Source of the DNA: Cellulomonas sp. ES6
GTDB lineage: Bacteria > Actinomycetota > Actinomycetes > Actinomycetales > Cellulomonadaceae
Length of the DNA stretch: 64,000 nt
Assembly (NCBI RefSeq): GCF_030053835.1
Contig: NZ_CP125655.1
Span: 124,001 to 188,000, forward strand
Direction of reading: 5' to 3'
Shown here: one piece after another, positions 7,890 to 16,621 of the stretch
Position numbering within the stretch: position 1 is the first letter of the stretch
Layout: each line of letters begins with the position of its first letter
Notes under the pieces: generated by a model
The model's input: the letters and a program-made list of their open reading frames with translations, nothing else
Database searches by the model: none
Told to the model about the DNA's origin: nothing
Position numbers and translations under genes: made by a program

Positions 7890-7896
7890 GGCACCC

Positions 7897-10605
7897 GTGA
7901 CTGACGCGACGCGACTCCCCGCCGGCGGGCAGCCCGCACGACTGCTCCTGGTCGACGGCCACTCGATGGCGTACCGGGCCTTCTTCGCCCTCCCGGTGGA
8001 CAAGTTCGCCACCTCGACCGGGCAGCCCACCAACGCGGTGTTCGGGTTCGTGTCGATGCTCGCCAACCTGCTGCGGGACGAGGAGCCGACGCACGTCGCG
8101 GTGGCGTTCGACGCCGGCCGCACGACGTTCCGCACCGAGCAGTACGAGGAGTACAAGGCCAACCGCTCGGCCTCCCCGGAGCCGTTCCGCGGGCAGGTCG
8201 ACGTCATCAAGCAGGTCCTGGCGACCATGCACATCCCGACGCTCGACAAGCCCGGGTTCGAGGCCGACGACATCCTCGCGACGCTCGCGCGCCAGGGCGC
8301 GGCCGAGGGCATGGACGTGCTCATCTGCTCCGGCGACCGCGACTCGCTCCAGCTCGTCAACGAGCGGGTCACCGTGCTCTACCCCGTCAAGGGCGTGTCC
8401 GAGCTCGCGCGGATGACGCCCGAGGCGGTCGAGGCCAAGTACGCCGTGCCGCCGTCCCGGTACCCCGACGTCGCGGCGCTGGTCGGGGAGTCCTCCGACA
8501 ACCTCCCGGGTGTGCCGGGCGTCGGGCCGAAGACGGCCGCGAAGTGGATCACGACGTACGACGGCCTGCAGGGCGTCGTCGCCCACGTCGACCAGATCAC
8601 CGGCAAGGCGGGGGAGTCGCTGCGCGCGCACCTCGACCAGGTGCTGCTCAACCGCCAGCTCAACCGCCTGCTGGACGACCTGGAGCTGCCGCTCGGCCCG
8701 GAGGACCTGGCCGCGCGCCCGTGGGACCGCGAGGCGCTGCACACCATCCTCGACGAGCTCGAGTTCCGGACCCTGCGGGACCGGCTGTTCGCGATGCTGC
8801 CGGGCGAGGGCGACGGGGCGAGCGACGTCGCGGGCCCGTCCGAGGGCCCCGGGATGGTCACGCCGGTGGACGGCGGGCTGGCCGCGTGGCTCGAGCGGCA
8901 CGCCGGCGCGCGCACCGCGGTCGACGTGCAGGGCTCGGCGTCCCCGGCGGGCGGCGACGCGTGGGGGATCGCCCTGGTCGTCGGCGACGAGGCCGTGGCG
9001 TACGACCTGGCGCAGATCGCCCCGGAGGACGAGGCGGCGCTCGGCGCCTGGCTGGCGGACCCCGCGCAGCCGAAGGTGCTGCACGCCGCGAAGGAGGCCT
9101 GGCACGCGCTGGCCGGCCGCGGGTTCGCGCTCGAGGGCGTCGAGTTCGACACCGAGCTGGGGGCGTACCTGCTGCAGCCGGACCGCCGCGGCTACGACCT
9201 GTCGGACCTCGCGATCGGCTACCTGCGGCGCGAGCTCGGCGCGGTGGCGGACGACTCCGGCCAGGGCGCGCTCGACCTCGACCTGGAGGGCTCGCAGGAG
9301 GGTGCCCGCGGCGCCGTCCGCGCGGCGGCGGTGCTGGACCTCGTCGACGTGCTCGGCGGGCAGCTCGCGGACCGCGGGGCCGACCACCTGCTGCGCGACG
9401 TCGAGCTGCCGCTCGAGGGCGTGCTGGAGCGCATGGAGCACGTCGGCATCGCCGCCGACGCCGAGTACCTCTCGGCGCTCGAGAAGGAGTACGACACCGC
9501 GGTGCAGCGCGCCGCCGCCGAGGCGTACGACGTCATCGGGCGGGAGGTGAACCTCGGCTCGCCGAAGCAGCTCCAGGAGGTGCTGTTCGACCAGCTCGAG
9601 ATGCCGAAGACCAAGAAGATCAAGACCGGCTACACGACCGACGCCAACGCGCTGGCGGACCTGTTCGCCCGCACCGGCCACCCGTTCCTCGAGCACCTGC
9701 TCGCGCACCGCGACGCGATCCGGCTCCGGCAGACCGTCGAGGGCCTGCTGCGGTCCGTCGCACCCGACGGGCGGATCCACACGACGTTCCAGCAGACGAT
9801 CGCGGCGACCGGGCGGCTGTCGTCCACGGACCCGAACCTGCAGAACATCCCGATCCGCACCGAGGCCGGCCGGCAGATCCGCCGGGCGTTCGTGGTCGGC
9901 GCGGGCTACGAGACGCTGCTGACGGCCGACTACTCGCAGATCGAGATGCGGATCATGGCGCACCTGTCCGGCGACGCCGGGCTCATCGAGGCGTTCACCG
10001 CGGGGGAGGACCTGCACTCCTACGTCGGCTCCCGGGTGTTCGGCGTGCCGACCGACCAGGTGAGCAGCGCGCAGCGTTCCAAGATCAAGGCGATGTCCTA
10101 CGGCCTGGCGTACGGCCTGTCGTCGTACGGCCTGTCGCAGCAGCTCAAGATCGACGTCGCCGAGGCGTCGGCGCTCATGCGGGACTACTTCTCGCGGTTC
10201 GGCGGCGTGCGCGACTACCTGTCCGGTGTGGCCGACGAGGCGCGGGCGACCGGCTACACCGCGACGATCCTCGGCCGGCGCCGCTACCTGCCGGACCTGA
10301 CGAGCGACAACCGGATCCGCCGGGAGGCCGCCGAGCGCATGGCGCTCAACGCGCCCATCCAGGGCAGCGCGGCCGACATCATCAAGCTGGCGATGCTCGG
10401 CGTGCAGCGGGAGCTCGACGCCCAGGGGCTCGCCTCCCGGCTGCTGCTCCAGGTGCACGACGAGCTCGTGCTCGAGGTCGCGCCCGGCGAGCGCGAGGCC
10501 GTCGAGGCGCTGGTACGCGCGCAGATGGGTTCGGCGTACGCGCTCGACGTGCCCCTGGACGTGTCGGTCGGCGTCGGCCCGAGCTGGCACGCCGCCGGCC
10601 ACTGA
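7897..10605 (+). CDS. polA: DNA polymerase I
   Basis: This 902-residue enzyme fills gaps in replication and repair. Residues 1 to about 300 form the 5' nuclease (LLLVDGHSMAYRAFFALP, VAFDAGRTTFR, ICSGDRDSLQLV, GVPGVGPKTAAKW). About 320-510 is a 3'-5' exonuclease-like domain in which the DTE motif reads VDVQ, so proofreading is probably lost. The polymerase domain keeps motif A DYSQIEMRIMAHLSGD, motif B RSKIKAMSYGLAYG and motif C LLLQVHDELVLEV. The GTG at 7897 follows a -10 box by seven bases and opens VTDATRLPAGGQ. Longer upstream starts would overlap the divergent thioesterase. It is monocistronic. Confidence 0.95.
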   Translation: MTDATRLPAGGQPARLLLVDGHSMAYRAFFALPVDKFATSTGQPTNAVFGFVSMLANLLRDEEPTHVAVAFDAGRTTFRTEQYEEYKANRSASPEPFRGQVDVIKQVLATMHIPTLDKPGFEADDILATLARQGAAEGMDVLICSGDRDSLQLVNERVTVLYPVKGVSELARMTPEAVEAKYAVPPSRYPDVAALVGESSDNLPGVPGVGPKTAAKWITTYDGLQGVVAHVDQITGKAGESLRAHLDQVLLNRQLNRLLDDLELPLGPEDLAARPWDREALHTILDELEFRTLRDRLFAMLPGEGDGASDVAGPSEGPGMVTPVDGGLAAWLERHAGARTAVDVQGSASPAGGDAWGIALVVGDEAVAYDLAQIAPEDEAALGAWLADPAQPKVLHAAKEAWHALAGRGFALEGVEFDTELGAYLLQPDRRGYDLSDLAIGYLRRELGAVADDSGQGALDLDLEGSQEGARGAVRAAAVLDLVDVLGGQLADRGADHLLRDVELPLEGVLERMEHVGIAADAEYLSALEKEYDTAVQRAAAEAYDVIGREVNLGSPKQLQEVLFDQLEMPKTKKIKTGYTTDANALADLFARTGHPFLEHLLAHRDAIRLRQTVEGLLRSVAPDGRIHTTFQQTIAATGRLSSTDPNLQNIPIRTEAGRQIRRAFVVGAGYETLLTADYSQIEMRIMAHLSGDAGLIEAFTAGEDLHSYVGSRVFGVPTDQVSSAQRSKIKAMSYGLAYGLSSYGLSQQLKIDVAEASALMRDYFSRFGGVRDYLSGVADEARATGYTATILGRRRYLPDLTSDNRIRREAAERMALNAPIQGSAADIIKLAMLGVQRELDAQGLASRLLLQVHDELVLEVAPGEREAVEALVRAQMGSAYALDVPLDVSVGVGPSWHAAGH

Positions 10606-10649
10606 CCCACGCCCCCCTGCCCCACCGCGCCCCCACCCCCGGCCCGCGT

Positions 10650-10736
10650 CGAGGTCGTCCTCCAGGCCCGAGGTCGTCACCTCGGGCCGAGGTCGTCAGG
10701 TGGGACGCACGACCTCGGCCGCAGGTGACGACCTCG
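10650..10736. repeat. Nested palindromic repeat element, copy A (also polA terminator)
   Basis: Two 12-mers related to CGAGGTCGTCAC start at 10669 and 10688, and their reverse complements at 10706 and 10725. The element of 68 bp is symmetric about 10702.5, with start spacings 19, 18 and 19. A further shortened forward unit sits at 10650, again 19 bp away. Bases 10685-10696 and 10709-10720 form a perfect 12-bp stem, so it can end transcription between convergent polA and the methyltransferase gene. Copy B at 25823-25890 has exactly the same geometry. Confidence 0.85.
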
Positions 10737-10766
10737 CCGGTTGCGTCGGCACCCGGCCGGCGGCGG

Positions 10767-11726
10767 TCAGGCCGGGCGGTGCGCCACGAGGATCAGCGTG
10801 CCGGGCAGGTGCGCGCCGCGCAGCGGGCTCCAGCCGCCCCACGTCCGGTCGTGCCCCTCGGGCCAGGCGGGCTCGACCAGCGCGTCCAGCACCAGGCCGG
10901 CCGCGACGACGTCGGCCACGTGGTCCCCGACGGTCCGGTGGTACTCCGCGTACAGCACGCGCCCCTGGTCGTCCTGCTCCACGTAGGGCCGCCGGTCGAA
11001 GTACGAGCGGTCCGCGGTCAGGCCCCGCGGGCCCGGGTCGTCGGGGAACGCCCACCGCACGGGGTGCGTCACCGAGCACACCCACCGGCCGCCCGGCCGC
11101 AGCACCCGGGCCGCCTCGGCGTGGACCCGAGCGGCGTCGGGGACGAACGGGATCGCGCCGTAGGCGGTGAACACGGCGTCGAACGACGCGTCCGGGAACG
11201 GCAGCGCCCGCGCGTCGGCCTGGACGAGCGGCACCGGGGTGCGCGCGCCGTCGACCGGCCCGGCGTCGGAGAGCCGGCCCGCACCGGACGCGGCCCGCTC
11301 ACCGGCACCCGCGCCGCCGCCCGCGCCGCCGCCCGCGACCCGGTCGGCCCGGTCCAGCCGCGCGGCGGCCCGCAGCATCCCGCCGGAGACGTCGGTCGCC
11401 ACCGCCAGCGCCCCGTGCGCGGCGAGCCAGCGCGAGCACTGCGCCGCGCCCGCCCCGACCTCGAGCACCCGTCGCCCGGCGACGTCGCCGAGCAGCCGCG
11501 CGTCCGCCTCGCGCAGCCCCTCCGGGCACCACACGAAGTCGGCGTCGCCGAGGAACGACCCGTGCTCGTCGAGGTACTCGCCGGCGTTCGCGTCCCACCA
11601 GCGACGGCCCGCGCCCTCGACGGCGCCCGCGGGGACGTCGACGTAGCCGGCGGACGCCAGCGGGCCCGGGGCCGGCGCGCCGCCCGGACCCGCGTCCCGG
11701 CTGCCGGGCTGCTCCTGGCTGGTCAC
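10767..11726 (-). CDS. Class I SAM-dependent methyltransferase
   Basis: This 319-residue protein has a Rossmann methyltransferase core. Motif I is VLEVGAGAAQCSRWLAAHG, the acidic residue after strand 2 is in VATDVSGGML, and the post-motif PFPDASFDAVF and LRPGGRWVCSV are typical. A Gly/Ala-rich insertion of about 30 residues follows strand 2 and is unlike the usual compact family. The substrate is unknown. Start is GTG with no proper ribosome-binding site; a TACGGT box ends six bases before it, so it may be leaderless. It is convergent with polA across the palindromic repeat. Confidence 0.8.
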   Translation of the reverse strand: MTSQEQPGSRDAGPGGAPAPGPLASAGYVDVPAGAVEGAGRRWWDANAGEYLDEHGSFLGDADFVWCPEGLREADARLLGDVAGRRVLEVGAGAAQCSRWLAAHGALAVATDVSGGMLRAAARLDRADRVAGGGAGGGAGAGERAASGAGRLSDAGPVDGARTPVPLVQADARALPFPDASFDAVFTAYGAIPFVPDAARVHAEAARVLRPGGRWVCSVTHPVRWAFPDDPGPRGLTADRSYFDRRPYVEQDDQGRVLYAEYHRTVGDHVADVVAAGLVLDALVEPAWPEGHDRTWGGWSPLRGAHLPGTLILVAHRPA

Positions 11727-11732
11727 CCCCCG

Positions 11733-11738
11733 ACCGTA
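11733..11738 (-). promoter_or_regulatory. -10 box TACGGT of the methyltransferase gene
   Basis: On the - strand TACGGT is followed by six bases and the GTG start codon, the leaderless arrangement seen repeatedly in this window. Confidence 0.4.
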
Positions 11739-11848
11739 GTGCCCCGGGACCTCCGGCTCACGGCCGCGGACCGGGTACGGATAGCCTGGTCGCGTCGCGC
11801 GACGGAGCTGCGGCCCACCCCCACCCCCTGGATGAAGGAGACCTCAGC

Positions 11849-12874
11849 GTGCGAGTCGGACTGCTCACCGGCGGCGGCGACGTCCCCGGCCTGAACGCCG
11901 CGATCCGGGCCGTGGTCAAGCGCGGCGAGGGGGAGTACGGGCACTCGATCATCGGGTTCCGCAACGGCTGGCGCGGCGTCGTCGACGGCGACATCGTGCC
12001 GCTCACCCGCAACCACATCCGCAACGTCCTGCCGATCGGCGGCACGCTGCTCGGCACGGCCCGGTACCACCCGCACGCCTCGAACGGCGGCATGGACGGT
12101 GTGCTGGCGACGCTCGAGGCGGAGCGCATCGAGGCCCTCATCTGCATCGGCGGCGACGGCACCCTGCACGCGGCGTCGAAGGTGGCCGAGGCCGGCGTCA
12201 AGATCGTCGCGATCCCCAAGACGATCGACAACGACGTGTGGGGGACCGACCGGTCGATCGGCTTCGACACGGCCGTGGAGATCGCCACGGAGGCCCTGGA
12301 CCGGGTCCACACGACGGCCGAGTCGCACAACCGCGTCATGATCGTCGAGGTCATGGGCCGGCACGCCGGGTGGATCGCGGTCACGTCGGGCATCGCCGGC
12401 GGGGCCGAGGTCGTCCTCGCGCCGGAGGAGCCGTTCGACATCGACGCGGTCATCAAGTTCCTCAAGCACCGGCACCGCGCGCACGCGAACTTCTCGATCG
12501 TCGTCGTGGCGGAGGGCGCGGTGCCCGCCGAGGGCACGTCGATGTCCTACGAGGCGCCGGTCGGCCAGTTCGGCGAGATCGTCGCGGGCGCCATCGGCGA
12601 GCGGGTCAAGGCGGAGATCGAGCAGCGCACCGGCTTCGACACGCGCGTGACCGTCCTCGGGCACGTGCAGCGCGGCGGCAGCCCCGTCCCGGCGGACCGG
12701 ATCCTCGGCAGCCGCTTCGGCGTGGCGGCCATCGACGCGATCAGCCGCGGGGAGTCCAACGTGATGACCGCGCTGCGCGGCGAGGAGGTCGTCCTGGTGC
12801 CGCTGCCCGAGATCGCGGGCAAGGTCAAGCACGTGCCGGCGGACCTCCTGCGGGTGGCCCGGGCCCTGGCCTGA
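11849..12874 (+). CDS. pfkA: 6-phosphofructokinase, probably ATP-dependent
   Basis: This 341-residue enzyme phosphorylates fructose 6-phosphate in glycolysis. It belongs to the actinobacterial group III PFKs: TGGGDVPGLNAAIR at the N-terminus, GGDGT at 101-105 and PKTIDND at 123-129 with catalytic Asp127. Gly104 is the residue of ATP-using enzymes, while PPi-using ones carry Asp. Lys124 is shared with both types in this group, so ATP is the likely donor. MGRHAGWIA and the GHVQRGGSP loop are also present. GTG start with AAGGAG at 11835-11840. The rpsA promoter begins right after the stop. Confidence 0.92.
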   Translation: MRVGLLTGGGDVPGLNAAIRAVVKRGEGEYGHSIIGFRNGWRGVVDGDIVPLTRNHIRNVLPIGGTLLGTARYHPHASNGGMDGVLATLEAERIEALICIGGDGTLHAASKVAEAGVKIVAIPKTIDNDVWGTDRSIGFDTAVEIATEALDRVHTTAESHNRVMIVEVMGRHAGWIAVTSGIAGGAEVVLAPEEPFDIDAVIKFLKHRHRAHANFSIVVVAEGAVPAEGTSMSYEAPVGQFGEIVAGAIGERVKAEIEQRTGFDTRVTVLGHVQRGGSPVPADRILGSRFGVAAIDAISRGESNVMTALRGEEVVLVPLPEIAGKVKHVPADLLRVARALA

Positions 12875-12879
12875 TCGCT

Positions 12880-12909
12880 TTGACCGGCCGTCACCGCGAC
12901 CGGTAAGGT
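12880..12909 (+). promoter_or_regulatory. Housekeeping promoter of rpsA
   Basis: TTGACC (12880-12885) and TAAGGT (12904-12909) are separated by 18 bases, the best -35/-10 pair in the window. Transcription would start near 12916, giving a leader of roughly 105 bases before rpsA. A strong promoter suits a ribosomal protein gene. Confidence 0.8.
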
Positions 12910-13021
12910 ATTCGGCGGTGTGGCGTGCCCTGCCGCGACCTCCCGGGGTCGCCCCGAGGGGCCGCCGCGCCGTCGAATCCCTGTCCGCACGACAACTGTC
13001 CGCATCGGAGCCCATCCCTAC

Positions 13022-14509
13022 ATGAGCATCTCCACCCCCGCCAAGCCCGGCACCCCGCAGGTCGCGGTCAACGACATCGGCTCGGCCGAGGACTTCCTCG
13101 CCGCCGTCGACGCCACCATCAAGTACTTCAACGACGGTGACATCGTCGAGGGCACCATCGTCAAGGTCGACCGCGACGAGGTCCTGCTCGACATCGGCTA
13201 CAAGACCGAGGGCGTCATCCCGTCCCGCGAGCTGTCCATCAAGCACGACGTGGACCCGGGCGAGGTCGTCAAGGTCGGTGACGAGGTCGAGGCCCTCGTC
13301 CTCCAGAAGGAGGACAAGGAAGGCCGGCTGATCCTGTCCAAGAAGCGCGCCCAGTACGAGCGCGCCTGGGGCACGATCGAGAAGATCAAGGAGGAGGACG
13401 GCGTCGTCACCGGCACCGTCATCGAGGTGGTCAAGGGTGGCCTCATCCTCGACATCGGCCTCCGCGGCTTCCTGCCCGCCTCCCTGGTGGAGATGCGTCG
13501 CGTCCGCGACCTCCAGCCGTACGTCGGCAAGGAGATCGAGGCGAAGATCATCGAGCTCGACAAGAACCGCAACAACGTGGTCCTGTCGCGCCGCGCGTGG
13601 CTCGAGCAGACGCAGTCCGAGGTCCGCTCCACCTTCCTGCAGACCCTGCAGAAGGGCCAGGTGCGCCCCGGTGTCGTGTCCTCGATCGTCAACTTCGGTG
13701 CGTTCGTCGACCTGGGCGGCGTGGACGGGCTCGTGCACGTCTCCGAGCTGTCCTGGAAGCACATCGACCACCCGTCCGAGGTCGTCGAGGTCGGCCAGGA
13801 GGTCACGGTCGAGGTCCTGGACGTCGACTTCGACCGCGAGCGGGTCTCGCTGTCGCTGAAGGCGACGCAGGAGGACCCGTGGCAGGCGTTCGCCCGGACG
13901 CACGCCATCGGCCAGGTCGTCCCCGGCAAGGTCACCAAGCTCGTCCCGTTCGGTGCGTTCGTGCGCGTCGAGGACGGCATCGAGGGCCTGGTGCACATCT
14001 CGGAGCTGGCCGTGCGCCACGTCGAGATCCCGGAGCAGGTCGTGCAGGTCGGCGACGACGTGTTCGTCAAGGTCATCGACATCGACCTGGAGCGCCGCCG
14101 CATCTCGCTGTCGCTCAAGCAGGCGAACGAGGGCTTCGACCCGACCTCCGAGGACTTCGACCCCGCGCTGTACGGCATGGCGGCCGAGTACGACGAGGAG
14201 GGGAACTACAAGTACCCCGAGGGCTTCGACCCGGCGACCAACGAGTGGCTCGAGGGCTACGAGACCCAGCGCGAGGCCTGGGAGGCGCAGTACGCCAAGG
14301 CCCACGAGCGCTGGGAGGCGCACCGCAAGCAGGTCCTGGACGCCGTCCAGGCCGACGCGGAGGCCGCGTCGGAGGGCTCGTCGTCCTCCTCCTCGGCCCC
14401 GGCCGGCGGTTCGTCGTCCTACTCCTCGGCCCCGGCCCAGGAGGCGACCGGCACACTGGCGTCGGACGAGGCGCTCGCCGCGCTGCGCGAGAAGCTCACC
14501 GGCAACTGA
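13022..14509 (+). CDS. rpsA: 30S ribosomal protein S1
   Basis: This 495-residue protein contains four S1 RNA-binding domains, at about residues 36-105, 123-188, 209-277 and 294-363 (recognisable by GTIVKVDRDEVLLDIGYKTEG, GGLILDIGLRGFLPAS, SSIVNFGAFVDLGGVDGLVH and TKLVPFGAFVRVEDGIEGLVH). The four-domain form is typical of Actinobacteria, against six in E. coli. The tail is acidic, then Ser/Ala/Pro-rich. It binds mRNA on the small subunit. I chose ATG at 13022 because the S1 homology begins right after it. The frame is open upstream to 12920, but that segment lies across the promoter leader. The ribosome-binding site is weak. Confidence 0.95.
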   Translation: MSISTPAKPGTPQVAVNDIGSAEDFLAAVDATIKYFNDGDIVEGTIVKVDRDEVLLDIGYKTEGVIPSRELSIKHDVDPGEVVKVGDEVEALVLQKEDKEGRLILSKKRAQYERAWGTIEKIKEEDGVVTGTVIEVVKGGLILDIGLRGFLPASLVEMRRVRDLQPYVGKEIEAKIIELDKNRNNVVLSRRAWLEQTQSEVRSTFLQTLQKGQVRPGVVSSIVNFGAFVDLGGVDGLVHVSELSWKHIDHPSEVVEVGQEVTVEVLDVDFDRERVSLSLKATQEDPWQAFARTHAIGQVVPGKVTKLVPFGAFVRVEDGIEGLVHISELAVRHVEIPEQVVQVGDDVFVKVIDIDLERRRISLSLKQANEGFDPTSEDFDPALYGMAAEYDEEGNYKYPEGFDPATNEWLEGYETQREAWEAQYAKAHERWEAHRKQVLDAVQADAEAASEGSSSSSSAPAGGSSSYSSAPAQEATGTLASDEALAALREKLTGN

Positions 14510-14542
14510 GCCGACCGCCGGGCGTCCAGCCCGGCCACCGGT

Positions 14543-14580
14543 CCGACGGGCCGGCCACCTGCGGGTGGCCGGCCCGTCGG
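14543..14580 (+). terminator. Terminator of rpsA
   Basis: A perfect 17-bp stem (14543-14559 with 14564-14580) has a 4-base loop and lies 33 bases after the rpsA stop. Confidence 0.85.
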
Positions 14581-14674
14581 CGTTCCCGCACCCGGTCCCG
14601 CCCCGGGCCGGGTGTCGGTGCTGCGTGAGAGGATCGATCCCGCCGCCCACCACCCCTTCCCGAGAGGCTGAGCT

Positions 14675-16621
14675 GTGCCTGCCCGCTCCACCACGCCCCG
14701 CCCGGCGACGCTCACCGGCTCGGTCCTGCGGCGCTCCCTGCTGCTCATGGGCCGCGGCATCGCGTCGCAGCCGCGCACGTACGTGCTGGCCATCAGCACG
14801 TCGGCCGCCTTCGGCGCGCTGACGGTCGCGGTGAGCCGCGTGCTCGGGTGGGCGACGGACACCGTGGTGGTGCCGGCGCTCGACGGCGACCCGGTCGCCC
14901 GGGGCCGCATCTGGCTGGCGGGCGGCGTGCTCGCGCTCGTGGCGGTCTCGCTCGCGGCGGCGGTCGCGGGTCGGCGCATCTTCGCGGGCATGGGCGTGGC
15001 CGACCAGCAGGCGATGCACCGGCGCGCCGTGACCCGGCAGTACCTCCGCCTGCCCATGACGTGGCACCGGCAGCACCCCACCGGCCAGCTGCTGTCCAAC
15101 GCGTCGGCGGACGTCGAGGCCGCGACCGGTGTGTTCAACCCCCTGCCGTTCGCGCTGGGTGTCGTCGTGATGATCGGCGTCGCGGCCGTCGCGCTGCTGG
15201 CGACGGACGTGTGGCTGGCGGTGGCGGCGCTCGTGGTGCTGCCGGTGGCGGTGCTCGCGAACCTCGTGTTCCAGCGGCGGATGTCGCCGGCCGCGACGCG
15301 CGCGCAGCAGCTGCGGGCCGAGGTCGCGGACATCGCGCACGAGAGCTTCGAGGCGGCGCTGCTCGTGAAGTCCCTCGGCACGGAGGACCGGGAGGAGCGC
15401 CGGTTCGCCGAGCGCGCCGACCGGCTGCGGGCGGCGAACGTCCGCGTCGGCGTGGTCCGGGCCTACTTCGACCCGGTGATCGACATGCTGCCCGGCGTCG
15501 GCACGCTGCTGGTGCTGCTCGTGGGCGTCCAGCGCGTCGCGGCCGGGGCGGTGCAGACCGGGGACGTCGTGGCCGCCGCCTACCTGCTGACGCTCATGGC
15601 CGTCCCGGTGCGCGCGTTCGGGTGGGTGCTCGGGGAGCTCCCGCGGGCGCTCGTCGGCCACGACCGCGTCGCGCGGGTCGTCGACGCCGAGGGCGAGCTG
15701 CTCCCCGGGACGCGCCCCCTCGCGCGGGCGCCGCAGGGCGCGTCGCTGCGGATGTCCGGGGTCGGCGTGCGGGTGCCGGGGCCGGACGGGCCGGTCGACC
15801 TGCTGCGCGACGTCGACCTCGACGTGGCGCCCGGGCGCGTGGTCGCGGTGGTCGGGCCGACCGGTGCGGGCAAGACGACGCTCGTGTCGCTGGTCGCGCG
15901 GCTGACCGACCCGACCTCGGGCACCGTGGAGGTCGACGGCACGGACGTGCGCGACCTCGTGCCCGGCGACCTCACGGCGCAGGTGGTCCTGGTCGGCCAG
16001 CAGACCTTCGTGTTCGAGGACACCGTGCGCGGCAACGTCACGCTGTGCGACGCGGACGACCCGGACGCGCCCGGCGACGACGAGGTCTGGGCGGCCCTGC
16101 GGCTCGCGCGGGTCGACGGCGTCGTCAAGGACCTCCCGGGCGGGCTCGACGCCCCGCTCGGCGAGCGCGGGTCGAACCTGTCCGGCGGGCAGCGGCAGCG
16201 GCTGGCGATCGCGCGGGCGCTGGTCCGGCGCCCGCGGCTGCTCGTGCTGGACGACGCGACGTCGGCCGTCGACCCGCGCGTGGAGCAGGGGATCCTCACG
16301 GGGCTGCGGGAGCACACCGGGGGCGCGGCGGGCGGCCCGACGGTGCTGCTCGTCGCGTACCGGATGTCGTCGGTGCTGCTGGCGGACGAGGTCGTGCACG
16401 TCGCGGGCGGCCGGGTCGTCGACCGGGGGACGCACGCGGAGCTGCTCGCCCGCGACCCGGGGTACCGGGAGCTGGCGACCGCGTACGAGCAGGAGTCGGA
16501 GCGCCGCGCGGCCCGCCGCGCCGAGGCCCTGGAGGCGGAGCTCGAGGCCGAGGAGGCCGAGGAGGAGCTCGAGACCGAGCTGCTCGTGGTGGAGGAGCAG
16601 GACGAGGAGGAGGTCCGATGA
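14675..16621 (+). CDS. ABC exporter half-transporter, degenerate-site subunit
   Basis: This 648-residue protein joins a six-helix exporter domain (about 20-330) to a nucleotide-binding domain. Walker A GPTGAGKTT is at 394-402, the signature LSGGQRQ at 502-508 and Walker B LLVLDD at 522-527. The catalytic Glu is Asp527 and the switch His is Tyr562 (VAYRMSS), so its own ATP site should hydrolyse poorly. The C-terminal 30 residues are extremely Glu-rich. The next gene overlaps by ATGA and carries the complementary features of a heterodimeric exporter. GTG start with GAGAGG upstream. The cargo cannot be told; lipids, drugs or peptides are all possible. Confidence 0.88.
   Translation: MPARSTTPRPATLTGSVLRRSLLLMGRGIASQPRTYVLAISTSAAFGALTVAVSRVLGWATDTVVVPALDGDPVARGRIWLAGGVLALVAVSLAAAVAGRRIFAGMGVADQQAMHRRAVTRQYLRLPMTWHRQHPTGQLLSNASADVEAATGVFNPLPFALGVVVMIGVAAVALLATDVWLAVAALVVLPVAVLANLVFQRRMSPAATRAQQLRAEVADIAHESFEAALLVKSLGTEDREERRFAERADRLRAANVRVGVVRAYFDPVIDMLPGVGTLLVLLVGVQRVAAGAVQTGDVVAAAYLLTLMAVPVRAFGWVLGELPRALVGHDRVARVVDAEGELLPGTRPLARAPQGASLRMSGVGVRVPGPDGPVDLLRDVDLDVAPGRVVAVVGPTGAGKTTLVSLVARLTDPTSGTVEVDGTDVRDLVPGDLTAQVVLVGQQTFVFEDTVRGNVTLCDADDPDAPGDDEVWAALRLARVDGVVKDLPGGLDAPLGERGSNLSGGQRQRLAIARALVRRPRLLVLDDATSAVDPRVEQGILTGLREHTGGAAGGPTVLLVAYRMSSVLLADEVVHVAGGRVVDRGTHAELLARDPGYRELATAYEQESERRAARRAEALEAELEAEEAEEELETELLVVEEQDEEEVR

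Noticed and set aside
12920..13021. N-terminal extension of rpsA
   Set aside because: The extra 34 codons start only a few bases after the predicted transcription start and look unlike any S1 N-terminus.
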